Positions 36,887-47,085 of a stretch of 64,000 nucleotides of DNA are shown here, one piece after another; position 1 is the stretch's first letter, and the number at the start of each line of letters is the position of its first letter. The notes beneath the pieces were generated by a model. It saw only the letters and a program-made list of their open reading frames with translations, did no database searches and was not told the origin of the DNA. Origin of the DNA: Asanoa iriomotensis (lineage in GTDB: Bacteria; Actinomycetota; Actinomycetes; Mycobacteriales; Micromonosporaceae); contig NZ_BONC01000023.1 in the NCBI RefSeq assembly GCF_016862515.1, forward strand, positions 1-64,000, in the 5' to 3' direction. Both the position numbers and the translations under genes were made by a program.

Positions 36887-39800
36887 CTATGCGGCGGTGA
36901 AGGTGAACTGTCCGGAGGGAACGGTGAAGACGGTGTAGCCACCGTCGACCCGTTCGAACCGGGCCCGGGCCGGTGTGCGGACGGACTGCCCGTCTCCGGT
37001 CGGCACCCATACCTCCGCTGTGGTGTTCGTCGGAACGGTGATCTTCAGTTCGAACAGCCGGTCGGATTTCGTCCAGGCGCTACGGGCGAAGCCCTTGGCG
37101 GTCTTGTAGGTGCCCTTGGCGTAAGTCAGGTCACCGACCGCCTTCGGTTGGAATACCAGCTTGTCGTAGGCCACTGAGCCGGTCGCGGACCGGATCCCGG
37201 CGATACCTGACTGGAACCACTCCTCGATCTGCGCAAGGATCATGTGGTTCTTAGAGCTTCCCCGCGTCCATCGCTCGCCGATCGTGGTGAAACCGCCGGG
37301 GTTCTCCGGTGTGGACGCCATGAAGTAGCCGTAGCTCGGGTAGTCGTCCTCCTGAAGGAGGTCCCAGAGCACGTCGTCTCGGCCTGCCGCCGCGAGGCTG
37401 CGGACGATCGGTGACATGCCGATGGTGCCGCCGCTGAAATGCGGGCCATTTCCTTCGGGGTGGAACGCGTAGACGTTGTCGACCAAGTAGTCGACGACGC
37501 TCTGGCGCCTGTCCGCCGGCACGAGTCCGGCATCGAGCGCGAGTGCCTGCGCAGCCTGCGTCGCGCCGGCGGTGCCGGCATTGCCGGTCGCGGTGTAATG
37601 CCCGACCGTGTCGTTGAAGAACGCCACGTTGAACGCGTCCTTGATCTGCCCGGCCAGTGCGGTGTACTCCGCGGCGTCGGCGGTGTGACCGGTCAGCTCG
37701 GCCATCGTCGCCATCTTGGTGATCATGACGTAGTAGCCCCACGTACCGGTGATCCGGCCCGAGGTGTCCTCCGCCGAAACCCAGTCGGTGAGGGCGGCGT
37801 CGACGATGTGGGCGTTCTCGCCGGTGCCGACTTTCTGCCGCTGGATGTAGTCGACGAACTTGGTCATCTGGTCGTAGTACGTCGCCATCGTCTGTGTGTC
37901 GCCGTACAGCTCGTACAACATGGCCGGCACCAGGATGATCGCGTTACCCCAGTTGATCTCGTCCCCGAACCGGCCTGTGTAGCCCCAGTCGTAAACCGGG
38001 GTCTTCAACGCCACGTTGCCGGCCATCGTGGTGTCGGCGATCGACTGTCCTTCGACGAGGTGGTGCATCGAGGTGCGCAGGTAGGCGCCGACCTCGTAGT
38101 TGCGGTGGATTGAGCCCATCGGCATGGTGTAGTCGGCCGGGTAGGACAGCTTCTCGCGGCCGGGGCAGTCGGTGAAGACCGACATCATGTTGCCGGCGAA
38201 CGAGTAGCGGGCCATCGTGTGGATACGGTTGATCCGCGCGTTTGAGGTGGTGAACTCGCTAGCCGCCGGCGTGGACGCCTGGAGCCGGACGCCGGTGACC
38301 AGGTCGCGCGTCGGAACGTATCCCTCAGGTAGGCCGGTGACCTGGACCCATTGCATGCCGAAGTAGTTGAACAGGGGATGCCATTTCTCGCCCTTGGGGG
38401 CGCCATAGGCGGTATAGGTGTTGAACAGGTCGCTGCCACGTCCGCCCGGCCCGAGCGAACCCTGGTTGACAGTGCCGTCGGCGTTGAGTGACTCCGCCGG
38501 TGCCACCTTGATGGTGGTACCCGCTGGCATTTCGGCGAGCTTGATCTCGGGCCAGCCGACGATGTTCTGGCCGAAGTCGAACACCCACGTGCCGGGTACG
38601 GGGTTGGTGACGGAGACCGGCTTGAACCGCTCGTGTTCGACGACCGGTTCGGCGGCCCGGGCGACCAGTCGCGTGGCCAGGTTGGGCGGCGGGGCGATGC
38701 CGGCGCTGACCCATTCCGTGGGGGTGCCGTCGCGCCGCTTGGCGGTCGGGCCGAGGTTCGATCCCGCCTCGTTCCAGCCGGGCTGTTCGCGCCGGGCGTC
38801 GTAGTCGGCGCCCGAGTACCAGGCGTCGGTGACAAGCGCACCGAACGAGGTCCGCCACGACCGGTCGGTGACGATCTCCGAGCGGGTGCCGTCGGTGTAC
38901 GTGATCTCCAGCCGGCCGATGAACCGTGGCGTCACGGCCGCGCCGGCCGACGCGTCGCTTGCGGCTATGTTGTTGCCCGAACCCGTGACCTTTGACCCGG
39001 TGGCGTGGACGGTCGAGAGGCCAGGGGTGAACGAAATTCCTGTGCCGTCGGCGCCGGCGGTCCCGATCCCGGTGATGATGCGGGACTCGAGGCGGTCACC
39101 GCCGCCACCGGTGTCGACGTTGACGGTCCCGCCGACGTGGTAGCCGGTAACGCTGGAGACCTTGACCGTGGTAGCGCCGGCGGGCGCGTCGGCGACGAGA
39201 AGGCCGTTGCCCTTGAGCTGGCTCTGCCACCACGAGTACGGCGAGGTCCGCCCGACCGTCGGGTTGGTAACGCTGCGCCGCACATACGCCGTCCCGTTGC
39301 CGAGCTCGACGCCGATCGTGTTGGCGCCGTCCCGAAGGGCCTTCGTGACGTCGTAGGTGCGGAATTCGCTGGATAGCTGGTAGTTCGAGTTGCCTGGGGC
39401 GAGCACCTCGTCAGTGATCTCGCGGCCGTTGACGGTCGCGTGGTGCAGGCCCACACCGGAGAGGTACAGCTGGGCGTCGGCGACTCTCTTGCCGCGCGGC
39501 ACAGAGAACTGCCGGGCGAACACGGGCAGCGGCTGGTTCTCCGCCCGGTCGGGGTAGTCGATCCACCGAGCGCCGCCCCAGTCGCTCTGGCTCAGCAGCC
39601 CCATCGACCACGTGGCCGGCTGCGACCAGTCCGACAGGCGCCGGCCGGCATCCCAGACCCGCACCCGCCAAGCGACGGTGGCCCGGGAACGCAGCTCCTC
39701 GCCGAACACCGCGCGCTGCTCCGCGCTGTTGACCTTGCCAGACGCCCAGATCAGCTTCCCGGCCTCGAGCTTGCCCGCGTCGGAGGCGGCCTGGATCTCG

Positions 39801-40081
39801 TAGCTGGTCTGCCGGTCGCCTGGGCAGGCCACTGTCGCGCGCGGGCGGTAGCAGGGGTGCGCCGCGGCGCGCCGGGTCTCGGCGATCTGCCAGGTCAGTG
39901 TCGGCCTGGGGTTGTCCAGCCCCAGGGGTGAGTCGTATCGGCCGTCAACGGCGAGGTTCACGACCTCGACGTCGCCGGAACTCGCGTGCGCGGACGCCCC
40001 CATGGTGAATGGGGGCGCTACGAGGGTCAAGGCTAGACAAGCACCTACCACCGCGGTCGCCGTACGTCTGTTGATTGGCAC
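36887..40081 (-). CDS. Secreted GH78 alpha-L-rhamnosidase
   Basis: 1064 residues with a Sec signal (1-34). Bacterial rhamnosidase N-domain (about 160-260, VFARQFSVPRGKRVADAQLY), a second beta-domain (FKPVSVTNPVPGTWVFDFGQ), then the (alpha/alpha)6 barrel with DCPGREKLSY (Asp638, Glu643) matching the DxxxRxE motif of GH78. About residues 290-375 carry an inserted glycine/valine-rich module (TTVKVSSVTGYHVGGTVNVD) not seen in plain GH78. Last gene of the rhamnoside operon. Removes terminal rhamnose from extracellular glycosides. Confidence 0.92.
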   Translation of the reverse strand: MPINRRTATAVVGACLALTLVAPPFTMGASAHASSGDVEVVNLAVDGRYDSPLGLDNPRPTLTWQIAETRRAAAHPCYRPRATVACPGDRQTSYEIQAASDAGKLEAGKLIWASGKVNSAEQRAVFGEELRSRATVAWRVRVWDAGRRLSDWSQPATWSMGLLSQSDWGGARWIDYPDRAENQPLPVFARQFSVPRGKRVADAQLYLSGVGLHHATVNGREITDEVLAPGNSNYQLSSEFRTYDVTKALRDGANTIGVELGNGTAYVRRSVTNPTVGRTSPYSWWQSQLKGNGLLVADAPAGATTVKVSSVTGYHVGGTVNVDTGGGGDRLESRIITGIGTAGADGTGISFTPGLSTVHATGSKVTGSGNNIAASDASAGAAVTPRFIGRLEITYTDGTRSEIVTDRSWRTSFGALVTDAWYSGADYDARREQPGWNEAGSNLGPTAKRRDGTPTEWVSAGIAPPPNLATRLVARAAEPVVEHERFKPVSVTNPVPGTWVFDFGQNIVGWPEIKLAEMPAGTTIKVAPAESLNADGTVNQGSLGPGGRGSDLFNTYTAYGAPKGEKWHPLFNYFGMQWVQVTGLPEGYVPTRDLVTGVRLQASTPAASEFTTSNARINRIHTMARYSFAGNMMSVFTDCPGREKLSYPADYTMPMGSIHRNYEVGAYLRTSMHHLVEGQSIADTTMAGNVALKTPVYDWGYTGRFGDEINWGNAIILVPAMLYELYGDTQTMATYYDQMTKFVDYIQRQKVGTGENAHIVDAALTDWVSAEDTSGRITGTWGYYVMITKMATMAELTGHTADAAEYTALAGQIKDAFNVAFFNDTVGHYTATGNAGTAGATQAAQALALDAGLVPADRRQSVVDYLVDNVYAFHPEGNGPHFSGGTIGMSPIVRSLAAAGRDDVLWDLLQEDDYPSYGYFMASTPENPGGFTTIGERWTRGSSKNHMILAQIEEWFQSGIAGIRSATGSVAYDKLVFQPKAVGDLTYAKGTYKTAKGFARSAWTKSDRLFELKITVPTNTTAEVWVPTGDGQSVRTPARARFERVDGGYTVFTVPSGQFTFTAA

Positions 40082-40116
40082 CCGTTCTCCCTTCCTTGCC
40101 GGTCGGTTCTGAACAG

Positions 40117-41331
40117 TCAGGCGGTACTCGGCTCGCGCAGCGCGGCGAGCCGTCCGGTGGCCGCGACCCGAGCCAGCGCATAGGCGCTGGGCTTGGGCAC
40201 GCGCGCGAAGTCGTCGGCCCTGTCAACGGCGACAAGGCCGAACGTGGGTCGGTAGCCCTCGCTCCACTCGAAGTTGTCGAAGGCGGACCAGTGCAGGTAG
40301 CCGCGGACGTCGACGCCTTCAGCAAGGGCTTGGGCGACGGCACGCAGATGACCCTCGATGTAGTCGATGCGTTCGCGGTCGTCGCCCGTGGCGATGCCGT
40401 TCTCCGTGACGAACAACGGCAGCCCGGTCCGCTTGGCGGCATGGTGGAGCACCTGCCGCAGCCCGTCGGGGTGGACCGCCCAGCCCATCTGGGTCAGCGC
40501 GAACTCCGGTGGTGGCGCGGCGAACCACGTCGGTGAGCCCGGGTCGACCCACTGCTTGCGGTAGTACTGGACTCCCAGCCAGTCACCAGTGAGCCCGTCG
40601 AGGTAGCGGTCGACGATCTCGTACTGCATGAGCTCGTGCAACGCGTGGCAGGCGGGGTCGTCGCGGATGGGCGCCAGCAGCGGCAGCTGCACGCACAGGC
40701 CGGGGCTTGCGGTAGGGGCCACCGCACGGATCGCGTTGACCGCTTCGTGGTGCGCGTCCACCAGTACGCCACCGACCCGCTTCCACAGCGCTGGGTTTGC
40801 GACGGCCGGCGGGTGGTAGCCCTCGAGATAGCCGTGCAGGGCCACCATCTGCGGCTCGTTGATGGTGCAGACGAAGGGCATGAGATCGCCGAGCGCCGCG
40901 GCGACCTCCCGGCAGTAGCGGCCGAACACCTCGACCGCGTCCGGTGCCAGCCACCCGCCCCGCGCGGCGAACCAGCGGGGCAGGGTGAAGTGATGCAGGG
41001 TCGCGAAGGGTGTCAGGCCGACGTCGAGCAGCGCCGTGAGGACGCGCCGGTAATGGGCCAGCGCAGCGACGCTGAACTCCCCCGCCGCCGGCTCGATCCG
41101 CGACCACTCCACCGAGAGCCGGTGGGTGTTGTGGCCCAGCGAGTGCAGCAGCACGAAATCCTCGGCGTACCGGTGGTAGTGGTCGATCGCGTCACCGGAC
41201 GACTCGACCGCCGCCGATCCAGGATCGTGTTCGAAGTCCCACCAGTCGCAGTTGACGTTGCCACCCTCCACCTGGTGCGCCGCGGTCGCGGCGCCCCAGT
41301 GGAAGTCGGCGGGGAAGTCAGCGTCGCTCAC
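40117..41331 (-). CDS. GH1 beta-glucosidase
   Basis: 404 residues, slightly short for GH1 (about 440-470). Acid/base Glu159 in TINEPQ, nucleophile Glu310 in VTENG, substrate residues in AHQVEGG and WSAFDNFEWSEGY. No signal peptide, so it acts on imported glucosides. GTG start one base after the sugar-binding protein gene. Together with the rhamnosidases it would take apart rutinose-, neohesperidose- or diglycoside-type substrates. Confidence 0.95.
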   Translation of the reverse strand: MSDADFPADFHWGAATAAHQVEGGNVNCDWWDFEHDPGSAAVESSGDAIDHYHRYAEDFVLLHSLGHNTHRLSVEWSRIEPAAGEFSVAALAHYRRVLTALLDVGLTPFATLHHFTLPRWFAARGGWLAPDAVEVFGRYCREVAAALGDLMPFVCTINEPQMVALHGYLEGYHPPAVANPALWKRVGGVLVDAHHEAVNAIRAVAPTASPGLCVQLPLLAPIRDDPACHALHELMQYEIVDRYLDGLTGDWLGVQYYRKQWVDPGSPTWFAAPPPEFALTQMGWAVHPDGLRQVLHHAAKRTGLPLFVTENGIATGDDRERIDYIEGHLRAVAQALAEGVDVRGYLHWSAFDNFEWSEGYRPTFGLVAVDRADDFARVPKPSAYALARVAATGRLAALREPSTA

Positions 41332-41332
41332 G

Positions 41333-42601
41333 TCAGGAGCCGGCCTTGTAGTCGCTATCCATCGCGGCCAACACCTTGTCCGGTGTGGACTGTTTGCTGA
41401 AGATCTCCTGCAGGCCGCTGAGCATGGTCTGCTGGACCTTGGCGTTAGGCCAGAGCTGGTCCATGAACGGCACTGTGCGGTTCTTGTTGATGAAGTCCGC
41501 CAGCTCCGTCAGCGACGGGTCGAGGGCGAACCCGGTGTCGGCGAGGGCCGGCACGCCGCCCTGCTGCTTGACGTAGAGGTTCATGCCCTCGGGAGACATG
41601 ACGAAGTTGACGAACTTGAGTGCCAGGTCTTTGTTCTTCGCCTTGGCGTTGACGCCGTACCCGGCGCCGGCGGCGGCGGGCATCACGAAGCTGGCCGGGT
41701 TGTCGGTGGCGGGCAGCGGCTTGATGGTGAACTTGCCGTTCGGGTTTTTCTTCTTGAGCAACGCGATTACCCAGTTGCCCTGCACGAGGCCCAAGGTCCT
41801 GCCGGTCGCGGCAAGCTCCTGGCTGGCCTCGTAGCTGGTGCCCAGCGGGTTCTTCTGGAAGCAGCCCGCCTTGTCCATGTCCTGGTACTTGGCCATCGCC
41901 GTGGTCCACGGCGAGTTGGCGAAGGTCGCCTGGCCGGCCTGCATCTTCTTGTCGAAGTCGCGGTCGTCGGCGTAGACGGTCGTGGCGACCAGAGCGTAGA
42001 GGACGAGTTGGGTGACCCAGTTGTCCTGGATGCCAAGTGCGAACGCCGGCGTGCCCTTGCCTGCCGCCGCCCGGCAGAAGTCGAGCAGCTGGGTCCACGT
42101 CTGCGGCGCGGTGAGGCCAGCCTTGCTCAGCGCCTCTTCGTTGTAGACCGCGCCGATCCCGTTGAGGCCGAAGATCGCGTTGTACGTCTTCCCGTCGTAC
42201 TGCGCGACGCTCTTGACAGCGTCGGGGTACTTCGCGGCCCATGCCTGGTCGGATAGGTCCAGCAGATAGCCGGGCTTGGCCAGGACGTAGGTGGCGCCGG
42301 GGTTCCCGTTGCCGGGCCACACCGACAGCACATCCGGTGCGGTGCCCGACGCGAGCTGGGTGCGGATCTGCTGCTGGTACTGGTCAGCGCCGCTGGTCGT
42401 GAAGTTGACCTTGACTCCAGGGTTCTTCGCTTCGAAGGCCTTGATGACCTCTTCGACCGATCCCTGGTCGACGGAGGCGAGGGTCAGGGTGTTGTCCTGA
42501 GCCTTGTCGCCCGAGGCGGCGTTGGTGCCGCCACTACACGCGGCCGCCAGCGTGAGGGAGACTGTCGCCGCGGTCAGGGCCGCCAATTTCGATCTTTTCA
42601 T
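41333..42601 (-). CDS. ABC transporter sugar-binding lipoprotein
   Basis: 422 residues. Lipobox LAAAC (Cys about 22); family 1 solute-binding fold (VDQGSVEEVIKAFEAKNPGV, APDVLSVWPGNG, GLNGIGAVYNEEALSKAGL, VMPAAAGAGYGVN). Binds an oligosaccharide outside the membrane for the permeases at 45311-47085. Surprisingly it lies after the permease and rhamnosidase genes in the operon. Confidence 0.95.
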   Translation of the reverse strand: MKRSKLAALTAATVSLTLAAACSGGTNAASGDKAQDNTLTLASVDQGSVEEVIKAFEAKNPGVKVNFTTSGADQYQQQIRTQLASGTAPDVLSVWPGNGNPGATYVLAKPGYLLDLSDQAWAAKYPDAVKSVAQYDGKTYNAIFGLNGIGAVYNEEALSKAGLTAPQTWTQLLDFCRAAAGKGTPAFALGIQDNWVTQLVLYALVATTVYADDRDFDKKMQAGQATFANSPWTTAMAKYQDMDKAGCFQKNPLGTSYEASQELAATGRTLGLVQGNWVIALLKKKNPNGKFTIKPLPATDNPASFVMPAAAGAGYGVNAKAKNKDLALKFVNFVMSPEGMNLYVKQQGGVPALADTGFALDPSLTELADFINKNRTVPFMDQLWPNAKVQQTMLSGLQEIFSKQSTPDKVLAAMDSDYKAGS

Positions 42602-42626
42602 CTGCTCTCCCGTTATGCCCGTTCAC

Positions 42627-45314
42627 TCAGTGGTTGAGGGACTCGGCGCCCTGGTACGCGGCGCTGAAGGTGTAGCGCCCCGACGCCAACTGCACGGCTA
42701 CTCCCGCGGCTGACGGCTGGACTGTGCGTACGCCCGGCTGGTCGGCGGCCGGGCGGCCGCCTTCCTTGACGGTGGCCGGGTCAGAGGTGGGAATTTCGAG
42801 GATTGCGGTGCTGCCAGGCGGGACCGCGACGGTCACCGTGATCCGGCCGTTCCTGGTCGACCAACCACAGGCGACCGTGCCGCGGACCGTCTCCTGCTGG
42901 GCGCGCGCCCAGCTGAGCCGGCCGCCGGGAAGGGGTCGCAACAACAGCTCCCGGTAGCCGACGGACGTGGATGTCTGGTCGATCCCGGCGACCCTGCCGT
43001 AGAGCCAGTCGCCGACGCTGCCGAGGCTGTAGTGGTTGAACGAGTTCATTGCCGGCGACTGGAAGCCCCCGTGCTGGGTCCAGCCGTCCCAGCGCTCCCA
43101 GATCGTCGTGGCGCCGTTCCGGATGGAGTAGCCCCAGCTGGGGAACTCCTCCTGGTGCAAAAGCGCGTACGCCAGGTCCGCCCGACCGTGGTCGGCCAGC
43201 ACCGGGCACAACAAAGCCACTCCCAGAAAACCGGTGGTCAGCCGCATTTCGCGTTTCTCGATGTCGGCCGCGAGGTGGTCGACTGCGGCCCGGACGAGGT
43301 TCGCTGGGAGCAGGTCGAACGCGAGGGCGAGCAGATACCCGGTCTGGGTGCTGCCATCGACGGTCCCGTCGTCGCCGACGTAGGAGTCGATGAAAGCGGC
43401 GCGGATCGCGCCGCGCAGCCCGCGGTACTCGGTGGCGACGTCGTGATGTCCGAGCACCTCGGCCGCGTCCGCGACGATCTCAGCGCTGCGGGCGAAGTAG
43501 GCCGTCGACAGGACGTCGCGTGGTGTGGTCGCGTCGACCTGGAGCCAGTCGCCATACGAGTTGCCGGTGCGATGCCGCCAGCGCAGGTCCGGGTTGTGCC
43601 GCCGGATGTGGTCGACCCAGGCCACCATCGACGGAAACGAGCGTTCCAGCGCCACACGGTCGCCGTAGCAGCGCCACAGATGCCAGGGAATGATCACTCC
43701 GGCGTCGCCCCAGGCGGGTGCGGCCTCGCGGTCCAGGGCCATCACCGGTGCCACGTCGCGGAAGGCGCCGTCAGCGTCCTGCCCGTCGACGACGTCGCGC
43801 AGCCAGCGGGCGAAGAATCCGGAGACGTCGGCGTTGCGGCTGGCGGTGGGCGCGAAGATCTGGGCGTCGGCGAGCCAGCCGAGCCGCTCGTCGCGCTGCG
43901 GGCAGTCGCTCGGGACGGCCAGGAAGTTGCCGCGCTGCCCCCACGTGATGTTCGACTGGAGCTGGTTGACCAGGGAGTCCGAGCATTCGAAGGTGCCATC
44001 GAACGGGGTGTCGTTGTGCAGCACCCGGGCCACGACCTCGGGATCGCCCGCGAGGTTGTTGATCTCGACGTAGCGGAACCCGTGCACCGTGAACCGTGGT
44101 TCGAACACCTCCGTTCCACCGCCCGCGGCGACGTAGACGTCGGTCGCGTCGGCGCGCCGCAGGTTGTCGAGATACAGCTCCCCGTTGTCGAGCACCTCGG
44201 CGTGCCGGACGACGATCGCTTGTCCGGCGGCGGCGGCGCGGACGGTCAGCCTGATCCGGCCGACCAGGTTCTGTCCGAAGTCGACGATCGTGCGGCCCGA
44301 GGTCCGGTGATGGTTTGCGACCGGCCGGATCTCACGGGTGACACGGATCGGCTGATCCGGCTCCGCCACCAGCGGGCCAGGCTCGGTGTCGTCGACGATG
44401 ACCGGGGCGAACCCGGTGTTCGACCCCGTCGGCGCGTCCCAGCCCGGGACGGCGTGGCGGGCGTCGACGTACTCTCCCATCAGCAGGTCCGCGGCACGGA
44501 TCTCGCCGGGGCGCTCGACCCAGCCGGCGTCCGTGGCGATCACCTGTCGCGATCCGTCGGCGAAGTCGACGACGAGCTGGGCCAGGAAGCTCGGGTGATC
44601 GCCGTAGTGCTGGGCGGGGCGCCGCGCGTCGAACCCGACGTAGCCAGACCACCATCCGTCGGCCACGACCGCACCCAGGACGTTACGCCCGCCACGGAGC
44701 AGGTCGGTCACGTCGTAGGTCTGGTACTGGATCCGGTGGTGGTACTCGGTCCAGCCAGGTGACAGTTCCAGGTCGCCGACCCGCCCGCCGTTGAGCCGGG
44801 GCTCGTAGACGCCACGGGCGGTGGCGTAGAGGCGGCCGCGGACCGGGACACTGTCGAGGTCGAACTCGCGGCGCAGCTGCAACGGCGGACGGCTTGGCTC
44901 GTCGTCGTCGGTGGGCGGGTCGACCTGCGGCAGCCGGGCCGGATCGCGGCCGATCCACACAGCGCTCCAGTCGCCCCGGTGCAGCAGACCCGTCTCGAAC
45001 CAGCTCTGCGCCGACGCCGGGCCTTCCCCACGCTCGTCCCAGATCTCGACGCGCCAGTGGTAGCGGGTCGCTGACTGCAGGGCCGGCCCGTCCCAGGTCG
45101 CCTCGAGGTCCTCCCCCGTGCGCCGGCCGGTGTCCCAGAGCAACCGGCGCGGGTCGTCGAGGTCGCTCGGGTGAGCGGCAACGGTGAGCCGGTAGGCGCC
45201 TTGGGCCGCGGCGCGCCGGTCGGCGCGCAGCTTCCAGGACAGCCGCGGATAGGCGGCGTCCAGTCCGAGCGGTTCAGCGCGGTGTTCGGTCCGCAGACCG
45301 TAGGGGTGCGTCAT
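42627..45314 (-). CDS. Cytoplasmic GH78 alpha-L-rhamnosidase
   Basis: 895 residues from the ATG at 45314, which overlaps the permease stop (ATGA); the longer open frame is the permease in another frame. No signal peptide. Standard GH78 order: N-terminal fibronectin-like domain, Bac_rhamnosid_N, beta-domain with RTIVDFGQNLVGRIRL, barrel with DCPQRDERLGW (Asp470, Glu476). Acts on rhamnosides brought in by the ABC system. Confidence 0.95.
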   Translation of the reverse strand: MTHPYGLRTEHRAEPLGLDAAYPRLSWKLRADRRAAAQGAYRLTVAAHPSDLDDPRRLLWDTGRRTGEDLEATWDGPALQSATRYHWRVEIWDERGEGPASAQSWFETGLLHRGDWSAVWIGRDPARLPQVDPPTDDDEPSRPPLQLRREFDLDSVPVRGRLYATARGVYEPRLNGGRVGDLELSPGWTEYHHRIQYQTYDVTDLLRGGRNVLGAVVADGWWSGYVGFDARRPAQHYGDHPSFLAQLVVDFADGSRQVIATDAGWVERPGEIRAADLLMGEYVDARHAVPGWDAPTGSNTGFAPVIVDDTEPGPLVAEPDQPIRVTREIRPVANHHRTSGRTIVDFGQNLVGRIRLTVRAAAAGQAIVVRHAEVLDNGELYLDNLRRADATDVYVAAGGGTEVFEPRFTVHGFRYVEINNLAGDPEVVARVLHNDTPFDGTFECSDSLVNQLQSNITWGQRGNFLAVPSDCPQRDERLGWLADAQIFAPTASRNADVSGFFARWLRDVVDGQDADGAFRDVAPVMALDREAAPAWGDAGVIIPWHLWRCYGDRVALERSFPSMVAWVDHIRRHNPDLRWRHRTGNSYGDWLQVDATTPRDVLSTAYFARSAEIVADAAEVLGHHDVATEYRGLRGAIRAAFIDSYVGDDGTVDGSTQTGYLLALAFDLLPANLVRAAVDHLAADIEKREMRLTTGFLGVALLCPVLADHGRADLAYALLHQEEFPSWGYSIRNGATTIWERWDGWTQHGGFQSPAMNSFNHYSLGSVGDWLYGRVAGIDQTSTSVGYRELLLRPLPGGRLSWARAQQETVRGTVACGWSTRNGRITVTVAVPPGSTAILEIPTSDPATVKEGGRPAADQPGVRTVQPSAAGVAVQLASGRYTFSAAYQGAESLNH

Positions 45315-46132
45315 CCCTTGAGCCCTCCGGCGAAGCCGTTGATGATGCTGCGTTGCAGCGCGAAGTAGACGATCAAGATCGGGATCATGCTGATCAGCAG
45401 CGCGGCGAAGATCAGGTTCCAGTCGGAGACGTACTGGCCGACGAAGCCGGAGATGGCCACCGGGACGGTCTGCTGCGTGCTGCCCGACAGGTACAGCAGT
45501 GGCGTGAAGAAGTCGTTCCAGATGCTGACCGCGTTGAGCACGATGGCGGTGACGGTGATCGGCTTGAGCATCGGGAAAACGACGTGGCGGAAGCACTCCC
45601 AGGACGTGCAGCCGTCGATCGACGCGGCGTCCTCGAAGTCGCGTGGCAGGGCGCGTAGAAAGCCGATGTACAGGAACGTCGTGAACGGCACCTGCAGGCC
45701 CGAATAGAACAGAACCAGCGCCCACGCACTGCCGAGCAGACCGAGATCACGCATCGTCTGGTAGAGCGGGAGCGCGGCGAGCTGGAAGGGCAGCATCAGC
45801 CCCAGCATGATCAGGAGGAAGACACCGCGGGACCAGCGCGCGGTGACCCGCGCGAGGGGGTACGCGGCCAGCGACGAGATCGCGACGACGATCAGGACGC
45901 TGACGACGGTGACCAGGGCGCTGTTGGACAGCGCGCCGCCGAGCGCGCCCTGCTGCCAGGCCTGGGTGAAGTTGTCGAGGGTCGGTGCCAGCGTCGGCCG
46001 CAGCGGTGACGACGTGTCCGAGGGTGGGCGGACGGCGAGGTTGACCAACACGTACACCGGGAAGGCCACGACGAGGGCGATGCCGATCATGACCAGTTCG
46101 AGGCCGAACGTTCGCCGGGTGTAGCGGTTCAT
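45311..46132 (-). CDS. ABC sugar transporter permease (MalG/UgpE type)
   Basis: 273 residues from ATG at 46132, with about six membrane helices and the EAA-type loop FEDAASIDGCTSWECFRHVV. ATG overlaps the stop of the first permease (ATGA); its own stop overlaps the rhamnosidase ATG. Part of the rhamnoside importer. Confidence 0.95.
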   Translation of the reverse strand: MNRYTRRTFGLELVMIGIALVVAFPVYVLVNLAVRPPSDTSSPLRPTLAPTLDNFTQAWQQGALGGALSNSALVTVVSVLIVVAISSLAAYPLARVTARWSRGVFLLIMLGLMLPFQLAALPLYQTMRDLGLLGSAWALVLFYSGLQVPFTTFLYIGFLRALPRDFEDAASIDGCTSWECFRHVVFPMLKPITVTAIVLNAVSIWNDFFTPLLYLSGSTQQTVPVAISGFVGQYVSDWNLIFAALLISMIPILIVYFALQRSIINGFAGGLKG

Positions 46133-47085
46133 GAGGCCGCCCTTTCGTTGCGCGCCAGGACGAAGTACTGGCTTGTGGAGGCGACCGCGACGACGACGGT
46201 GAGGACGACTGCGAGGGCGATGCTGTAGCCGAACTCGCCGAGGGTGAAGGCGTCCTTGTAGATGAGGGTGGACAGGGTGTCGGTGGCGTGGCCGGGTCCG
46301 CCGCCGGTCAGCGCGTAGACCTGGTCGAAGAGCTTGATGCCGCCGATGATCGAGAGCATCAGGTTGATCGTGAACGCGGGTGCGAGCAGCGGGCGGGTGA
46401 CCGACCAGAAGCGACGGACGGGTCCGGTGCCGTCGATGGCCGCAGCGTCGTAGATGTCCTTCGGGATCGACTGCATGCCGGCCAGGAAGATGACCATGGA
46501 GTAGCCGCCGAACTGCCAGACGATCACGCCGACGATCGACCACAGGGCAAGGTCCGGGTCGCCGAGCCAGTTCTGCTGCCAGGAGTCCAGGCCGACCGCA
46601 CCGAGCAGGCTGTTGACCGCGCCGTCCGGGGCCAGCAGGTTGCGCCACAGGTACGCGGTGACGATCGGAGTGATCACCGCGGGTGCGAACAGGAAGACCC
46701 GGAGCAGGTTCCGGGACTTGATCATCGTGTTGACGCCGAGCGCGAGCGCGAGCCCGAAGCCGTTCTGGATGATCGTGATCGAGACGGCGATCAGCAGGGT
46801 GTGCCAGATCGCCTGCCGGGCGTCGGGGTCCCGGGTCATCTCGACGAAGTTGTCGAGCCCGACGAAGGAGAAGCTCGGGTCCAGGCCGTCCCAGTCGGTG
46901 AAGGCGTAGTAGACGCCGCGGGCACTGGGCACCAGGACAACGAACGCGAACAGGACCATGGCCGGCGCGACGAACCACCAGGGTGGGCCGCTGCGCGGAC
47001 GGCGTGACGGAGTCGCGGCCGGCCCCGGTTGCGCGGTCCGGACAAGCGCATCGGCTCCTCGGACAAGTTCATTGGAACGTTTCAT
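46129..47085 (-). CDS. ABC sugar transporter permease (MalF/UgpA type)
   Basis: 318 residues from ATG at 47085 (MKRSNELVRG); an in-frame longer start would include the operator region. Six helices, EAA loop YDAAAIDGTGPVRRFWSVT. No ATPase gene lies in the operon; such importers commonly borrow the shared MsiK ATPase. First gene after the LacI-controlled promoter at 47188-47244. The start codon overlaps an operator-like site. Confidence 0.93.
   Translation of the reverse strand: MKRSNELVRGADALVRTAQPGPAATPSRRPRSGPPWWFVAPAMVLFAFVVLVPSARGVYYAFTDWDGLDPSFSFVGLDNFVEMTRDPDARQAIWHTLLIAVSITIIQNGFGLALALGVNTMIKSRNLLRVFLFAPAVITPIVTAYLWRNLLAPDGAVNSLLGAVGLDSWQQNWLGDPDLALWSIVGVIVWQFGGYSMVIFLAGMQSIPKDIYDAAAIDGTGPVRRFWSVTRPLLAPAFTINLMLSIIGGIKLFDQVYALTGGGPGHATDTLSTLIYKDAFTLGEFGYSIALAVVLTVVVAVASTSQYFVLARNERAAS
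47073..47084. promoter_or_regulatory. Operator-like site over the permease start codon
   Basis: TGGAACGTTTCA differs at one position from the perfect palindrome upstream of the GH106 gene. It overlaps the first codons of the permease gene. Confidence 0.4.

Noticed and set aside
46107-46116. CGAACGTTCG palindrome within the second permease gene
   Set aside because: Inside coding sequence between two coupled genes with no promoter nearby; likely chance.
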